Positions 15,048-24,435 of a stretch of 64,000 nucleotides of DNA are shown here, one piece after another. The translations under genes were made by a program, and so were the position numbers. The stretch lies in contig NZ_JAFREP010000021.1 of assembly GCF_017377855.1 (NCBI RefSeq), forward strand, positions 62,001 to 126,000, written 5' to 3'. The notes beneath the pieces were generated by a model. The model saw only the letters and a list, made by a program, of their open reading frames with translations, was not told where the DNA came from and ran no database searches. Numbering within the stretch: the first letter of the stretch is position 1; each line of letters begins with the position of its first letter. This DNA comes from Acanthopleuribacter pedis (GTDB taxonomy: Bacteria; Acidobacteriota; Holophagae; Acanthopleuribacterales; Acanthopleuribacteraceae).

Positions 15048-16213
15048 GCAGGGTCATTTTGTTTTTGATATGCGCCGGTCCCCTCGCGGCGGCAACACCG
15101 CTAAAGGTAATGCGCGGCGATCTGCAGACCAAGTTGGTGCTCACCGGTCGCATCAAAGCGGTGAGCGGCGAGAAAATCATCGCCCCGGTCACGGATAACT
15201 GGCAGGTCAAAATCGATTGGATGCTACCCGAGGGCGACATCGCGGCACCCGGCGACGTGGTGGTTCGTTTTGACAACAAACAAGATCGGCTCAACCTGAA
15301 CCAACTGGAACAAGACCTTGTCAACGCGGAAGCCAACTTGCGCACTCAGGAAGAAGAGCTGACGGATCGCCTGCAACAGTTCGCCAAAGACTTGGAAAGC
15401 AGCCAACTGGATCTGGCCCTTGCCGAAATCGACGCCCGCATTCCCGCCGAACTACAGGAACGCAAAGAATACGAAAAGAAGCAGTTGGACAAGCTCAGGG
15501 CGGAAGGCACCTTGGCCCTCAAAAAACGACAAATAGAACTGGATACGCGGGTTGAGCGGAACAAATTGGCATCGTCACGTATCCAGATCCGACGCCTGCA
15601 GGAAGAGATCAAGCAGCAGCGGGAAACCATCGCCAAGCTCTCGCTTACCACGCAAAACGGCGGCGTCATTGTTTATGCCGATACCACCGATTCATCGCGG
15701 AAACTGAACATCGGCGATACGGTGTATCCCGGAGCCACCATCGTCACCATCCCCAAATTGGACGAACTTGAGTTAGAAACCTGGCTTACGGAGCAGGAGT
15801 GGGTGCGCGTCCGCCAGGGCATGAAGGTCGCGGCGCGCCTTGACGCCTACCCGGAAAACCGGCTGACCGGTCGCATCAGAACGATCTCAGCCCAAGGCAA
15901 AGAAAAAAAGAACTGGAGCCGAGGTGTGTACTTTCACACCTTGATTGAACTGGATCACGTGGACACCGACCGCATGAAACCCGGCATGAGTGCCCAAACC
16001 GAACTTTTGCTCGACCGCCACCAAGATGTTTTGTTGGTGCCCCTCCAAGCGATTCGGTTGGAACAAGGCGCCTATCAGGTACAACCGGAGGGCGGTGAAC
16101 CCATGACGGTCAATCCCCTCGGATGGGATGCGTTCCACATGGCCGTTGAGGCCCAACAAAACCTGGCTGAAGGCACGACCTTAATGCCTATCACGCGAGG
16201 GGGCACCCCATGA
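15044..16213 (+). CDS. Periplasmic adaptor (HlyD/MacA-like), first of three
   Basis: A 389-residue membrane-fusion protein with a short N-terminal signal (MSRVILFLICAGPLAAA) and no lipobox Cys. The layout is a barrel-sandwich first half, then a long coiled coil of about 110 residues (LEQDLVNAEANLRTQEEEL...RLQEEIKQQRETIAKLSL), then the second half of the lipoyl-like domain (GGVIVYADT...GDTVYPGATIVTIPKLDELELETWL), beta-barrel and membrane-proximal domains. By family it would link an inner-membrane pump to an outer-membrane channel. It overlaps its neighbours by 4 bp on both sides. It is homologous to the two adaptors that follow, though with different linker regions. Confidence 0.85.
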   Translation: MSRVILFLICAGPLAAATPLKVMRGDLQTKLVLTGRIKAVSGEKIIAPVTDNWQVKIDWMLPEGDIAAPGDVVVRFDNKQDRLNLNQLEQDLVNAEANLRTQEEELTDRLQQFAKDLESSQLDLALAEIDARIPAELQERKEYEKKQLDKLRAEGTLALKKRQIELDTRVERNKLASSRIQIRRLQEEIKQQRETIAKLSLTTQNGGVIVYADTTDSSRKLNIGDTVYPGATIVTIPKLDELELETWLTEQEWVRVRQGMKVAARLDAYPENRLTGRIRTISAQGKEKKNWSRGVYFHTLIELDHVDTDRMKPGMSAQTELLLDRHQDVLLVPLQAIRLEQGAYQVQPEGGEPMTVNPLGWDAFHMAVEAQQNLAEGTTLMPITRGGTP

Positions 16214-17439
16214 AACCCATTAAAACGCAGGCGGCGCAGGCGCGTTTCATCGGTTTTTGCCTGCTGCTTTTCGGGACCGCCGCTTGCGCGCCCTCGACTT
16301 CAGACGAATCAACCTATACTTTGGTCCGCGCCGACAAAGCGGTCACCATCCAGGCTACCGGGACCTTGGTTTCCAAGAATTCGGCCTACCTGGTGGTCCC
16401 CCAAATCCCGCGTATGTGGAACTTCCGCATCGATTTCTTAGCCCCGGAGGGCCAATTGGTCAAGGAAGGTGATTCCGTGATCCGCTTTAACAGCCAGGAA
16501 TTGAATCGCCGGTTACAAGACGAGCGAATGGGCCTGCAAGGGAAAGAAACGGAACTGACCAGTTACCAACTGCGGGCCAAGGAGCGACGCGAGAGCTTGG
16601 CACTTCAGGTCGCCGAAAAGCGGGCTCAAGCAAAAAAGCTCGAATACAAGCTGATGGTGCCGGAACATTTGGTGGAACGGGCCGAACTGGAAAAAGACCG
16701 CATCCGCGCCCAAAAAGCGGTCCTGGCTTTGCAACGGATTGAAACCGAACAGCGCAACCTCGCGTCGGAAATCAAAAAGCGAACCACCAACCTTGAGCGC
16801 GGTATCAGCAAAAACAAAGAAACCATCAACCAAATGGAACAGCATCTGGCCCTGTTAAACGTCCGCGCAACGCGCGACGGCATGGTGGTCCACAAAAAGA
16901 ATTGGCGCGGGAAACGCTGGCAAGTCGGTGACGAAGCCTACCCCGGCGCCACCATCGCGGAAATTCCCGATTTAACCGCGATGGAAGTCAAAGCCGTGGT
17001 GGACGAGGTAGACGCGGGTCGCGTCGCGATGGAACAGAAGGTGGACGTTCGTCTGGACGCCTATCCCGACCAAAGCTTTCGCGCCAAGGTCGACCGTATG
17101 GGCCAAATTTTCCGAACCAAGGCGTACAACAAACCCAGCATCGTTTTCGATGCGGTGGTTTCGCTGCTCGAAACCGATCCCGAGCTGATGCGACCAGGCA
17201 TGGCCACCACCATAAAGCTCCATGTGGAGAACCTCACGGATGTGTTGTTTGTGCCCCGCGACTGCGTGGCCTTCCGCGACGGACAGGCCTTTGTGCAGCA
17301 ACCCGACGGCTGGCGCGGTATTGCGGAAACCCCGATTCAGTTGGGACGGCGCGGTGATGATTGGTTTGAAATCGTGGCCGGCATTGAGGCCGGGGTCACC
17401 ATCCTGCGTCAACATCACGATGAGGAGGCAGCCCCATGA
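16210..17439 (+). CDS. Periplasmic adaptor, second of three, probable lipoprotein
   Basis: A 409-residue homologue of the preceding gene. The N-terminus (ARFIGFCLLLFGTAACAPS) looks like a lipoprotein signal with the modified Cys in TAAC. The first lipoyl half is IDFLAPEGQLVKEGDSVIRFNSQEL, followed by a coiled-coil hairpin of about 120 residues rich in Lys, Arg, Glu and Gln. The second half is TRDGMVVHKKNWRGKRWQVGDEAYPGATIAEIPDLTAMEVKAVVDEVDAGRV. The WRGKRWQVGD loop differs from adaptor one and resembles adaptor three (WRGTIGVGD). It has four-base overlaps with both neighbours. It probably forms part of a mixed adaptor ring, but that is inference. Confidence 0.85.
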   Translation: MKPIKTQAAQARFIGFCLLLFGTAACAPSTSDESTYTLVRADKAVTIQATGTLVSKNSAYLVVPQIPRMWNFRIDFLAPEGQLVKEGDSVIRFNSQELNRRLQDERMGLQGKETELTSYQLRAKERRESLALQVAEKRAQAKKLEYKLMVPEHLVERAELEKDRIRAQKAVLALQRIETEQRNLASEIKKRTTNLERGISKNKETINQMEQHLALLNVRATRDGMVVHKKNWRGKRWQVGDEAYPGATIAEIPDLTAMEVKAVVDEVDAGRVAMEQKVDVRLDAYPDQSFRAKVDRMGQIFRTKAYNKPSIVFDAVVSLLETDPELMRPGMATTIKLHVENLTDVLFVPRDCVAFRDGQAFVQQPDGWRGIAETPIQLGRRGDDWFEIVAGIEAGVTILRQHHDEEAAP

Positions 17440-18641
17440 CGGCGCCGACACGACGCTTGCTGGGCGTCTTATTTACGGCAATCTTGGCCCTTGGCTGCGG
17501 TTCCGACGCGCAAACAACCACCATGACGATTCCGGTCGAATTAAAACCCTTTCGCATCGTGGTCCGGGCCGACGGCACCTTTACCGCCGCCAAAAGTACC
17601 CCGCTCAATGCCGACCCAAACGCGGGTCGCACCGCCATCCTGTCCTTAACCCCGGAAGGTCGCATGGTGGATCAAGACGAGGTGGTGATTGTCCTCGACG
17701 GCAGCAAAATGACCTCGGAGCTAAACATGCAAGAATTTGCCCTTGAGGAAGGCGCGGTGAAAGTGGCCTCCATGCGCCTGACAGCCTCAAAAGAAAAGGA
17801 CAACCTGGACCACACCCTCGCGATGCTCGAGCGCGAACTGGATTTTACCGAGCGTTTTGCGCGCCGCGATCCCGAGCAATTCAGCCGCATGGATCGAGAA
17901 ACAGACGAGGCCGACTTAACCCTGCTTCGCTATAAATTGGCGCACAACCGCACCAAGAAGGCGCGCCATGATAAGAAGCTGCAGGCCTCGGTGGCCGCCC
18001 AGGAGGCACGCCTGTCCTTTTCGCGCACCCGCACCGAACGCCTCAAAAAACAACTGGCAAGCCTTGAGATACACGCGCCCCATTCGGGAACCTTTTTCCA
18101 TGAACGGAAGTGGCGGGGAACCATTGGTGTCGGCGATACGGTATTCCCCGGCATGAAACTGGCCAATATCCCTGATTTGAGTTCGATGGTGGTCGACGCT
18201 TATGTGTTGGAATCGGAGGCTTCCGGCATCGAAGAAGGCACCGCGGTGGAAATCAGCGCCGCGGCCTCACCGGACCTGCTGTTGACGGGAACCGTCTTGT
18301 CGATCAACCCCTTTGCCGAGCAGCGTTCACGGAACGACCCCACCAAATATTTTCGCGTGCGGGTTGGCTTTGAGAAACCGGACGTTGCTTGGATCAAACC
18401 CATGGGCGAGGTAAAGGTTCGTTTTCTCGTGGCCGACATCGCCGCGGCACTGGCGGTCCCCAACCAAGCGTTGTTCTCCGAGGCGGGCGAAACCTGGGTT
18501 TACCGTCGTGTCGGAGGACGCTTTGAAAAACAGATCGTTCAACTGGGCCAACGGGGACCGAACCGCACGATCATTTTAGAAGGCTTGACGGCGGGCGACC
18601 ATATCGCCACGGCCCAACCCACGGAGGGCGAACTTGAATGA
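17436..18641 (+). CDS. Periplasmic adaptor, third of three, lipoprotein
   Basis: A 401-residue adaptor with a good lipobox (LLGVLFTAILALGCGSD). The order is the same: first lipoyl half (LTPEGRMVDQDEVVIVLDGSKM), coiled coil, second half (APHSGTFFHERKWRGTIGVGDTVFPGMKLANIPDLSSMVVDAYV), then beta-barrel and a membrane-proximal domain ending EGLTAGDHIATAQPTEGELE. Its stop lies 8 bp inside the permease gene, so translation is coupled. The three adaptors are similar in length and share the GDxxxPGxxxxxIPxL motif, which argues for gene duplication within the operon. Confidence 0.85.
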   Translation: MTAPTRRLLGVLFTAILALGCGSDAQTTTMTIPVELKPFRIVVRADGTFTAAKSTPLNADPNAGRTAILSLTPEGRMVDQDEVVIVLDGSKMTSELNMQEFALEEGAVKVASMRLTASKEKDNLDHTLAMLERELDFTERFARRDPEQFSRMDRETDEADLTLLRYKLAHNRTKKARHDKKLQASVAAQEARLSFSRTRTERLKKQLASLEIHAPHSGTFFHERKWRGTIGVGDTVFPGMKLANIPDLSSMVVDAYVLESEASGIEEGTAVEISAAASPDLLLTGTVLSINPFAEQRSRNDPTKYFRVRVGFEKPDVAWIKPMGEVKVRFLVADIAAALAVPNQALFSEAGETWVYRRVGGRFEKQIVQLGQRGPNRTIILEGLTAGDHIATAQPTEGELE

Positions 18642-19863
18642 ATGGCGCCTCGATTTTGAAGAGGCTTTGGAAAAGTTAGCGACCCAGAAACTCCGCACCT
18701 TCTTAACCCTGCTGGGGATGGTGTTCGGCGTAGGCGCGGTGATTGCCATGCAAAGCATCGGCGAAGGTGCTGAACGCGAGGCGCTTAGCTTAATTGAAGC
18801 GATGGGCACCCGCAATGTCATCGCCAAAAACCGACCTTTTGATCCCGACCAACTTCGCGAAATCCGCGAGCAATCGCGCGGTTTGAACCTCGATGATATG
18901 GAAGCGGCACGGGCCACGCTTTCTTTTGTCTCAGAAACCATCGCGGTGAAAAAGGTCCAAGCGCAGACCATCTTCAGCGCGGCCGGGAAAAGTGACGCCA
19001 TGGTGGTTGGGCAAACCAGCGCGGGTCAAACGCTTGCCATGCGCCTGGGCCGCCCGCTCCTCCCTCACGACGACGTGACCGTCGCCAAGGTTTGCGTCAT
19101 CGGCAGCCAGACCGCATTCGACCTGTTCGGCAACCGCGACCCATTGGGCGAGCGGCTAAGGATCAATCACCTGTGGCTGACCGTGGTGGGTGTGGTTGAG
19201 GACCGCATCTTGGACAAAGAGGAGTTCCAGGGAGTGGCGATTGAGAACCCGCGCAACCGTATTTACGTGCCTTTGAGCACCGCGCTCAACCACTTCAAAT
19301 CCCAACCCTTGGACGCCGAACTGGACGAAATCCACTTCTCCATTGAACGGGGTTACGCGACCGCCGCGGCGGGACGAGCCTTGGCGCGATTGTTACATAC
19401 GCGCCACCGCGAGGCCGATGATTTCGATTTGGTGGTACCGGAACAACTGCTGCAACAGCATCGACGCACCCAGGACATTTTTAACATTGTCATGGCGGCC
19501 ATCGCGGGCATTTCGCTTTTGGTCGGCGGGATTGGCATTATGAACATCATGTTGGCCAACGTGCTGGAGCGCACCCGCGAAATCGGTTTACGCCGGGCTT
19601 TGGGCGCGCGACGCGGCGATATTCGTCGCCTGTTTATGATCGAAGCCTTTTTGATCGCCGGCCTGGGTGGTTTTCTGGGGTTAGTGATCGGATTCGCCAT
19701 TGCCGAGGGCATTTCACTGTATTCCGGCTGGTCGGTGGCCTGGTCGCCGGGCGTGGTTTTGCCGGCAATCGCGGTTTGCGCGGCGGTCGGTTTGATCTTT
19801 GGGATTTACCCGGCGGTGAAGGCGGCTCAGTTGGATCCGATTCAGGCATTGCGCCACGATTAG
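18634..19863 (+). CDS. MacB-family ABC transporter permease
   Basis: A 409-residue inner-membrane protein with the MacB/FtsX layout. It has an N-terminal amphipathic segment and TM1 (KLRTFLTLLGMVFGVGAVIAMQSIG), a large periplasmic domain of about 230 residues, then three C-terminal TM helices (IFNIVMAAIAGISLLVGGIGIMNIMLANV, MIEAFLIAGLGGFLGLVIGFAIAEG, VVLPAIAVCAAVGLIFGIYPAVKAA). The TREIGLRRALGARRGDI cytoplasmic loop is the typical contact with the ATPase, and the end LDPIQALR is the usual family terminus. It completes the transporter with the ATPase four genes upstream. No TolC-like gene is present, so the outer-membrane partner must be elsewhere. Confidence 0.92.
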   Translation: MNEWRLDFEEALEKLATQKLRTFLTLLGMVFGVGAVIAMQSIGEGAEREALSLIEAMGTRNVIAKNRPFDPDQLREIREQSRGLNLDDMEAARATLSFVSETIAVKKVQAQTIFSAAGKSDAMVVGQTSAGQTLAMRLGRPLLPHDDVTVAKVCVIGSQTAFDLFGNRDPLGERLRINHLWLTVVGVVEDRILDKEEFQGVAIENPRNRIYVPLSTALNHFKSQPLDAELDEIHFSIERGYATAAAGRALARLLHTRHREADDFDLVVPEQLLQQHRRTQDIFNIVMAAIAGISLLVGGIGIMNIMLANVLERTREIGLRRALGARRGDIRRLFMIEAFLIAGLGGFLGLVIGFAIAEGISLYSGWSVAWSPGVVLPAIAVCAAVGLIFGIYPAVKAAQLDPIQALRHD

Positions 19864-19878
19864 TCCGAAAGAAAAAAG

Positions 19879-19921
19879 AAAAAGCGCCGCGAGGAGCATG
19901 CAACCCTCGCGGCGCTTTTTT
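19879..19921. terminator. Bidirectional terminator between convergent operons
   Basis: GCGCCGCGAGG (19884-19894) pairs with CCTCGCGGCGC (19905-19915), flanked by AAAAA on the left and TTTTTT on the right. It can end both the plus-strand ABC operon and the minus-strand M36 protease gene that converges on it. Confidence 0.9.
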
Positions 19922-19970
19922 ATGATCGGCCGGGACAAAATCGGGTGATACCCGAAACGATCCTAGGTGA

Positions 19971-22900
19971 TTAAAGTCTGGACGACAGGATGAAACAGGA
20001 TCCGGTCTGGTTGATCCATTGGGTTAAATCCAGCACGTTGAATCGTGAATCCTCGTTGTAGTCATTGGCTTCCCGCGCGCCGTCGGCGACGGAGGCGTCA
20101 TCGTGCCACACCAAGTTGAGGTAAATCAAATCTTGGAGATCGACCGCGTTGTCGGTGTTCGGATCACGGGTCGCATCATAGGGACAGGCGAAGTCGCAGG
20201 TTTCGGATTGATCGAACCGCGCCGGGTTGTACGCGCCGCCGTTTGGAATAGGGCGCCCATCAGAAAGGCCCACCAAGCAATCAACAGGCGCAATATCAAG
20301 GTAGGTCATCCGAATTCGGCCGTCATCAAAAAACAGCTCGACCTGAACATTGACAGGTTTCGGTTGGAAAAGCAGGGGTACCCACTCAGTCACATTTTGG
20401 AAAGTCACCACAACACGATCATCTAAGATTTCATAGCTTACGATACCGGGCTCTGGATCGGAAGCAAGAGAGCCAGGATCAAGATCGTCCCAAAAAAAGG
20501 CGATACGAGGTACCGTAAAATGTCGCTCGATGTCCTCTGTCGAAGGGCTTCCTGTGGGATCGTTACTGCCAAAAGTAATGAAACCGTTAGACATTAGGAT
20601 AAAATCATTGTAATTGACACCGTAGAAGTTAAATGGCTGTGGAAGTGGAATATACCTTGCGTCTTCATCGCCAAACCCTTCAATAACCGTCGCATTTTCG
20701 GTGGAGTAGTTCCATTCCCCATCTCCTTCCTCGATACACGATTCGTATTCAGAGAAGTTAGAATTTGGGGAAAAAATCAGCACCCGGTTTTGAAGTTCCG
20801 TAGCATTTACTCCTTCACCCTCAAACAATTGGGCCGGAATGTCGGGCGCACCTTGGGTAATAAACCCCCGCCCCTCGGATACGACCTGACCACAAGAATT
20901 CGAGCTAATCACACGCCAGTAGTGCTGAATCCCAACCCGCAACGGGGTTTCTGTTTGGAAAACCGTAGTGTTTGTACGACCCGTGAGAACAATGTCGCTA
21001 AAACGCTCATTCAAGGATACCTCAACCGTGTATTCAACGCCCTCGGAACTATCGTCCCAACTGAACAAAGGCAGATAAGAGACATTGCGCTCCTCTGAAG
21101 AGGGTAGCTTGAGGGTAACCGGTGTAGGTGTTGCCGAGATCACCTGGAAGTTAAAGGGGAAATCCCGTTGCGTTTCGCCGTCGTCCAGTCTCAATGTCAC
21201 GGAGTAATTACCAGAGATGAGGCCGCTTGAGTTCGCGACTGTCAAGCGCACAAGCGCGGGGAACTCCGTAAAAGTCGTTTCGTTCAAGGAGAATTCGGCC
21301 CCCTGTGGAGCATCAACCAGCGAAGCGCTCACGGTCCCAGACCAAAGCCCGCCAATCCCAAAATCAAAGGTTTTGTCCGCCCCGGCACACACCTCGCGGT
21401 CATTGCCACGAAAGGCGCCAAAGGAACAGGTTTCTGGCATGTCGTAACTGGCAAAACCGTCAGTGGTTGAACCGGAAAAACCCTCGCTAGCGGAGAAACC
21501 TAAACCTCGACGGGCAAAGGCTTCCCAAATCAAACATTGATTCGCACCGCCGGTAAGGTTTTGATCGGCTTGAAGAATAGCGTTCCGGCCCTCAACAAAA
21601 CCAGGCAGGCAGCTTTGCAATTTCATGCCGTCAATTACCAGTTGCAGCGCCAAGTTATTGCCGCCGTTTTGCCAACCCGCAGTGAAGTCTTCCTCAAAAC
21701 CGTGGGCATCAACCAAATCCCAATAAAGCTCCCACAACATAGTCGCCCATATGTAGCCAACCCCGTGAGGAATGGTTGCCCCAGGTAAATCCTCATAGGT
21801 AGCCCCGTTCAGTTGCATGTCGGTGGTATAGGGGGCTGGGCGAATACCCTGCCCATTGGCATCCTCACCCTGGACATAGGTACCAACACCGCGGGAGGTC
21901 GTGCGTGTATCGCTAGCTTTAGCGGTCAGCACAAGGCCGACGAAATCACTCCAACCCTCACCCATTTGCTCCGTATTTCGCAAACAATTGGGTTCGGTGC
22001 GCCCACCAGTCAAACGCGTGGACAAACCATGCGCATATTCGTGAGCGATAATCATGTTTGAAAAACTGCCATCACGACGGGGCGTGGTGTAGTTCCAAAC
22101 GTACATGTTCATAAATGCAGGAACACCGTCGGTCGTGATCAAAAAAGTAGCGTTATTGAGTGTCGGCCGATCCGCCTCGGCTTGGGCACGCGCAAGAACA
22201 GGGTCACCGTCACCGGGTCCACCGCCATTGTTGGTGTTTTGGTAGTTACCAGCCGTTTCATTGAAACCATACAAGTAGAGAATGTCGTGCAGGTAGTTTG
22301 TCCAAAAAAACAGGTTAACGGCGGCAGCGGCTTGGTTGGCATCGGGACCCAAGTTAAGGTTCAACGGAACCAACGATCCAGTGAAATCAAGATTCACGCC
22401 GCCGTCAAGGCTAACCCCTTCGTCGGGTGCACGATCATTGTTTCGATCAAGAAAGGTATGGGTGTTGTTGCCGCGGGTGGTGGTAAAGGTACCACCGTCG
22501 GCCGCACCGTTTTCATCGTGCCAGCCGAAAGGCGAGGCGGTTTGGTTGGCGGGGTTGCTGACGATGACGCGGGGGCCGTCGTCGGGATACTCCATCGGCG
22601 GTGGAAACACCTCGTATTGCGGCCCACCGAGGCCTAAGCTATCGATAAACAAGGAAGGGGCCAGGGATTGATCTCGCGTTACCTCGTGGCTGTGGCCCGG
22701 TACATGAAACGAATCTTCGATTTTGTAATTGCGTTGTTCAATGACGTACCCCAGGGTGGCGTCAACCATCCACTCGACACGGTCATCCGACTCGGGCACG
22801 TCGACCAGCCAAATGGCCCGCAAACGGTCAGGTCCAATGGGTAAGTAGGCGCGTTTTGCCTTCACCAAGTCAGCCGCAAAATCGGCCTCAAATAGGGTTT

Positions 22901-23432
22901 CAAAATCTTCACCGACGGCACCTTGGATCTGACGAACCGCTGTCGGCTCGGCCGCAAGACCCATCTGCCGGGCACCGGCTAGGGTCGCAACCAACGCGTT
23001 GAGTTCAAAACGGCTATCCACTTTTTCGGCACCCTGCTCAATAAAAGCAGCGTCGGCTTTGATCACACTGCCGTCGCGGGCGATATGGATGCTCATGGAA
23101 CTGCCCAAAACCCGCAGCCCGTCGACCTCTTGCGCCATATAAATGTGGGTTACACCGGATTGAGGCGATACGTGGGCGCTGGTGATCACCGCGTTCGCCA
23201 AATCAGTTGCGGTGACACCTAAGCCATCGGCGTTTTCGTTGAGGTACCGCATGGCGATTTCATGGGCGTCGCCCTCTTGCGGTCCGGTCAGGTTCTGAGC
23301 TAAGCGATTGGTTAGTTTTTGGTTAGGGATGACATAGGCTTGCGGCTTTTGGATATCCTGGGCTGCTACGGACCACAGAATACAAAAAACCAACAGCGGG
23401 CGCAAAATGGCCAAACGACGTAATATGCTCAC
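19971..23432 (-). CDS. Secreted M36 (fungalysin-type) zinc metalloprotease, multidomain
   Basis: A 1153-residue protein. The signal peptide is about residues 1-24 (cleavage near SVAAQ). Residues 30-240 are an FTP/PepSY-type propeptide. The catalytic M36 domain follows, with HEYAH at 464-468 binding zinc and GEGWSDF around 490-496 supplying the third ligand. After about residue 690 come beta-sandwich modules: an Ig-like segment (SGNYSVTLRLDDG), a fibronectin-III-like segment (LPLFSWDDSSEGVEYTVEVSLNERF) and a nidogen-like segment (YIPLPQPFNFYGVNYNDFILMSNGFITFG). The tail has dockerin-like paired Asp/Asn loops (DPNTDNAVDLQDLIYLNLVW, NEDSRFNVLDLTQWINQ). Start GTG with GGAG upstream. It probably degrades extracellular protein as a nutrient source or weapon. 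The dockerin-like end may only be a calcium-binding stabiliser. Confidence 0.9.
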   Translation of the reverse strand: MSILRRLAILRPLLVFCILWSVAAQDIQKPQAYVIPNQKLTNRLAQNLTGPQEGDAHEIAMRYLNENADGLGVTATDLANAVITSAHVSPQSGVTHIYMAQEVDGLRVLGSSMSIHIARDGSVIKADAAFIEQGAEKVDSRFELNALVATLAGARQMGLAAEPTAVRQIQGAVGEDFETLFEADFAADLVKAKRAYLPIGPDRLRAIWLVDVPESDDRVEWMVDATLGYVIEQRNYKIEDSFHVPGHSHEVTRDQSLAPSLFIDSLGLGGPQYEVFPPPMEYPDDGPRVIVSNPANQTASPFGWHDENGAADGGTFTTTRGNNTHTFLDRNNDRAPDEGVSLDGGVNLDFTGSLVPLNLNLGPDANQAAAAVNLFFWTNYLHDILYLYGFNETAGNYQNTNNGGGPGDGDPVLARAQAEADRPTLNNATFLITTDGVPAFMNMYVWNYTTPRRDGSFSNMIIAHEYAHGLSTRLTGGRTEPNCLRNTEQMGEGWSDFVGLVLTAKASDTRTTSRGVGTYVQGEDANGQGIRPAPYTTDMQLNGATYEDLPGATIPHGVGYIWATMLWELYWDLVDAHGFEEDFTAGWQNGGNNLALQLVIDGMKLQSCLPGFVEGRNAILQADQNLTGGANQCLIWEAFARRGLGFSASEGFSGSTTDGFASYDMPETCSFGAFRGNDREVCAGADKTFDFGIGGLWSGTVSASLVDAPQGAEFSLNETTFTEFPALVRLTVANSSGLISGNYSVTLRLDDGETQRDFPFNFQVISATPTPVTLKLPSSEERNVSYLPLFSWDDSSEGVEYTVEVSLNERFSDIVLTGRTNTTVFQTETPLRVGIQHYWRVISSNSCGQVVSEGRGFITQGAPDIPAQLFEGEGVNATELQNRVLIFSPNSNFSEYESCIEEGDGEWNYSTENATVIEGFGDEDARYIPLPQPFNFYGVNYNDFILMSNGFITFGSNDPTGSPSTEDIERHFTVPRIAFFWDDLDPGSLASDPEPGIVSYEILDDRVVVTFQNVTEWVPLLFQPKPVNVQVELFFDDGRIRMTYLDIAPVDCLVGLSDGRPIPNGGAYNPARFDQSETCDFACPYDATRDPNTDNAVDLQDLIYLNLVWHDDASVADGAREANDYNEDSRFNVLDLTQWINQTGSCFILSSRL

Positions 23433-23461
23433 GAGCGGAAATCTCCTCAGTACTTCTTTTC

Positions 23462-23489
23462 AAGATAGTGATCGATAAACCTTAATCAA
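23462..23489 (-). promoter_or_regulatory. Candidate promoter of the M36 protease gene
   Basis: On the minus strand TTGATT (23489-23484) and TATCTT (23467-23462) lie 16 bases apart, placing a transcription start about 23 bases before the GTG start codon at 23432. Confidence 0.35.
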
Positions 23490-24190
23490 GAAAGGTGGCA
23501 TTCATCATCCAAATAGCAGGACAAAAGTAAATCAAGGATGACACAACCTTAACATTCGGGACAACCCCAAATCACCAGCCGTGCCGACGATCACTTATCA
23601 GAATTTGTTCTTACATCAATAAATACCGCCTTCCTCAAATCAGATACCTGACCGATCCAGTCACTTAGAGCGAAATAGGGTGGCGTAGCAAATGCATCGA
23701 CACGCCTCCGCCACCTCGCCAAACAGCAGTGTGCAGCCATCCCCAAGAACTAAAAACAGACAAAACGACTTTAAGTCGCTTTATTTAAGTTACTTACATA
23801 AGATAAGAACTTTACAATACAGAAGTAAAGATTGGCATCGCTTCCGCGCCATGCACGATTCACAGATACCAGAACCGGCACCAAACGCCGCCACGATCAA
23901 AAAACATGGAACAGGTCCTGCCCGCGAACCCACATCGAAAACAAAAAGTTCACGCGGCATACAACGCATGGGTCGCCGAGTGGCCCCATTCTTCCGGCCG
24001 CCGACTGCAAGGTCTGATCACGACGCGGTAACTGATCACACCTAATTACACAAACTTTACCTTTTGATTAAAACGAACAAAGACAGCTAGGTCACATGAA
24101 TAAGTACTATTGTTCTAAATATCATTAAACGGTTACCCGGCCACGAGACCACCCAGAATAAACAACCCAAAACGCCTTTGCCGGCGTTCT
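23490..24190. other. Gene-free AT-rich stretch
   Basis: About 700 bases between the promoter of the protease gene and the end of the DUF5522 gene. Two overlapping ORFs at 23692-24045 and 23832-24017 lack ribosome sites and recognisable composition. I see no repeat of family A or B, no tRNA and no clear terminator. Confidence 0.4.
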
Positions 24191-24418
24191 TTAAGGGGTC
24201 TTTTTAAGCTGATTCTGTACCGCTTGGCTGAGCACACGCCCCCCTTTTTGGTGGCGCGGTGTAAACGGGCAATGGCGGCATCCATTGCCACAACAAATCC
24301 CTCGTTTTACGTGGAAACGCTCCGTGAAAACCATGTACCCCTGTTCGTTGGTGTAATGGTCATATTCTAACCGCCGCGCGAGATCAGCTTCCGCAACCTG
24401 ATGACTGTTGATCTTCAC
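24191..24418 (-). CDS. DUF5522 family small cysteine-rich protein
   Basis: A 75-residue protein of the DUF5522 family. The diagnostic segment is YMVFTERFHVKRGICCGNGCRHCPFTP, where four Cys in CCGNGCRHC could bind a metal. Family members are small cytoplasmic proteins of unknown function found in many Gram-negative groups. The start is a GTG preceded by GGGGGCGA. A short Gln/Lys-rich tail extends past the core. It is monocistronic, and its upstream flank carries family A repeat A2. Confidence 0.85.
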   Translation of the reverse strand: MKINSHQVAEADLARRLEYDHYTNEQGYMVFTERFHVKRGICCGNGCRHCPFTPRHQKGGRVLSQAVQNQLKKTP

Positions 24419-24435
24419 TTCGCCCCCGAACCTTT

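Noticed and set aside
23692..24045. 117-codon ORF in the gap between the protease and DUF5522 genes
   Set aside because: No ribosome site, low-complexity basic composition, and no resemblance to any family known to me.
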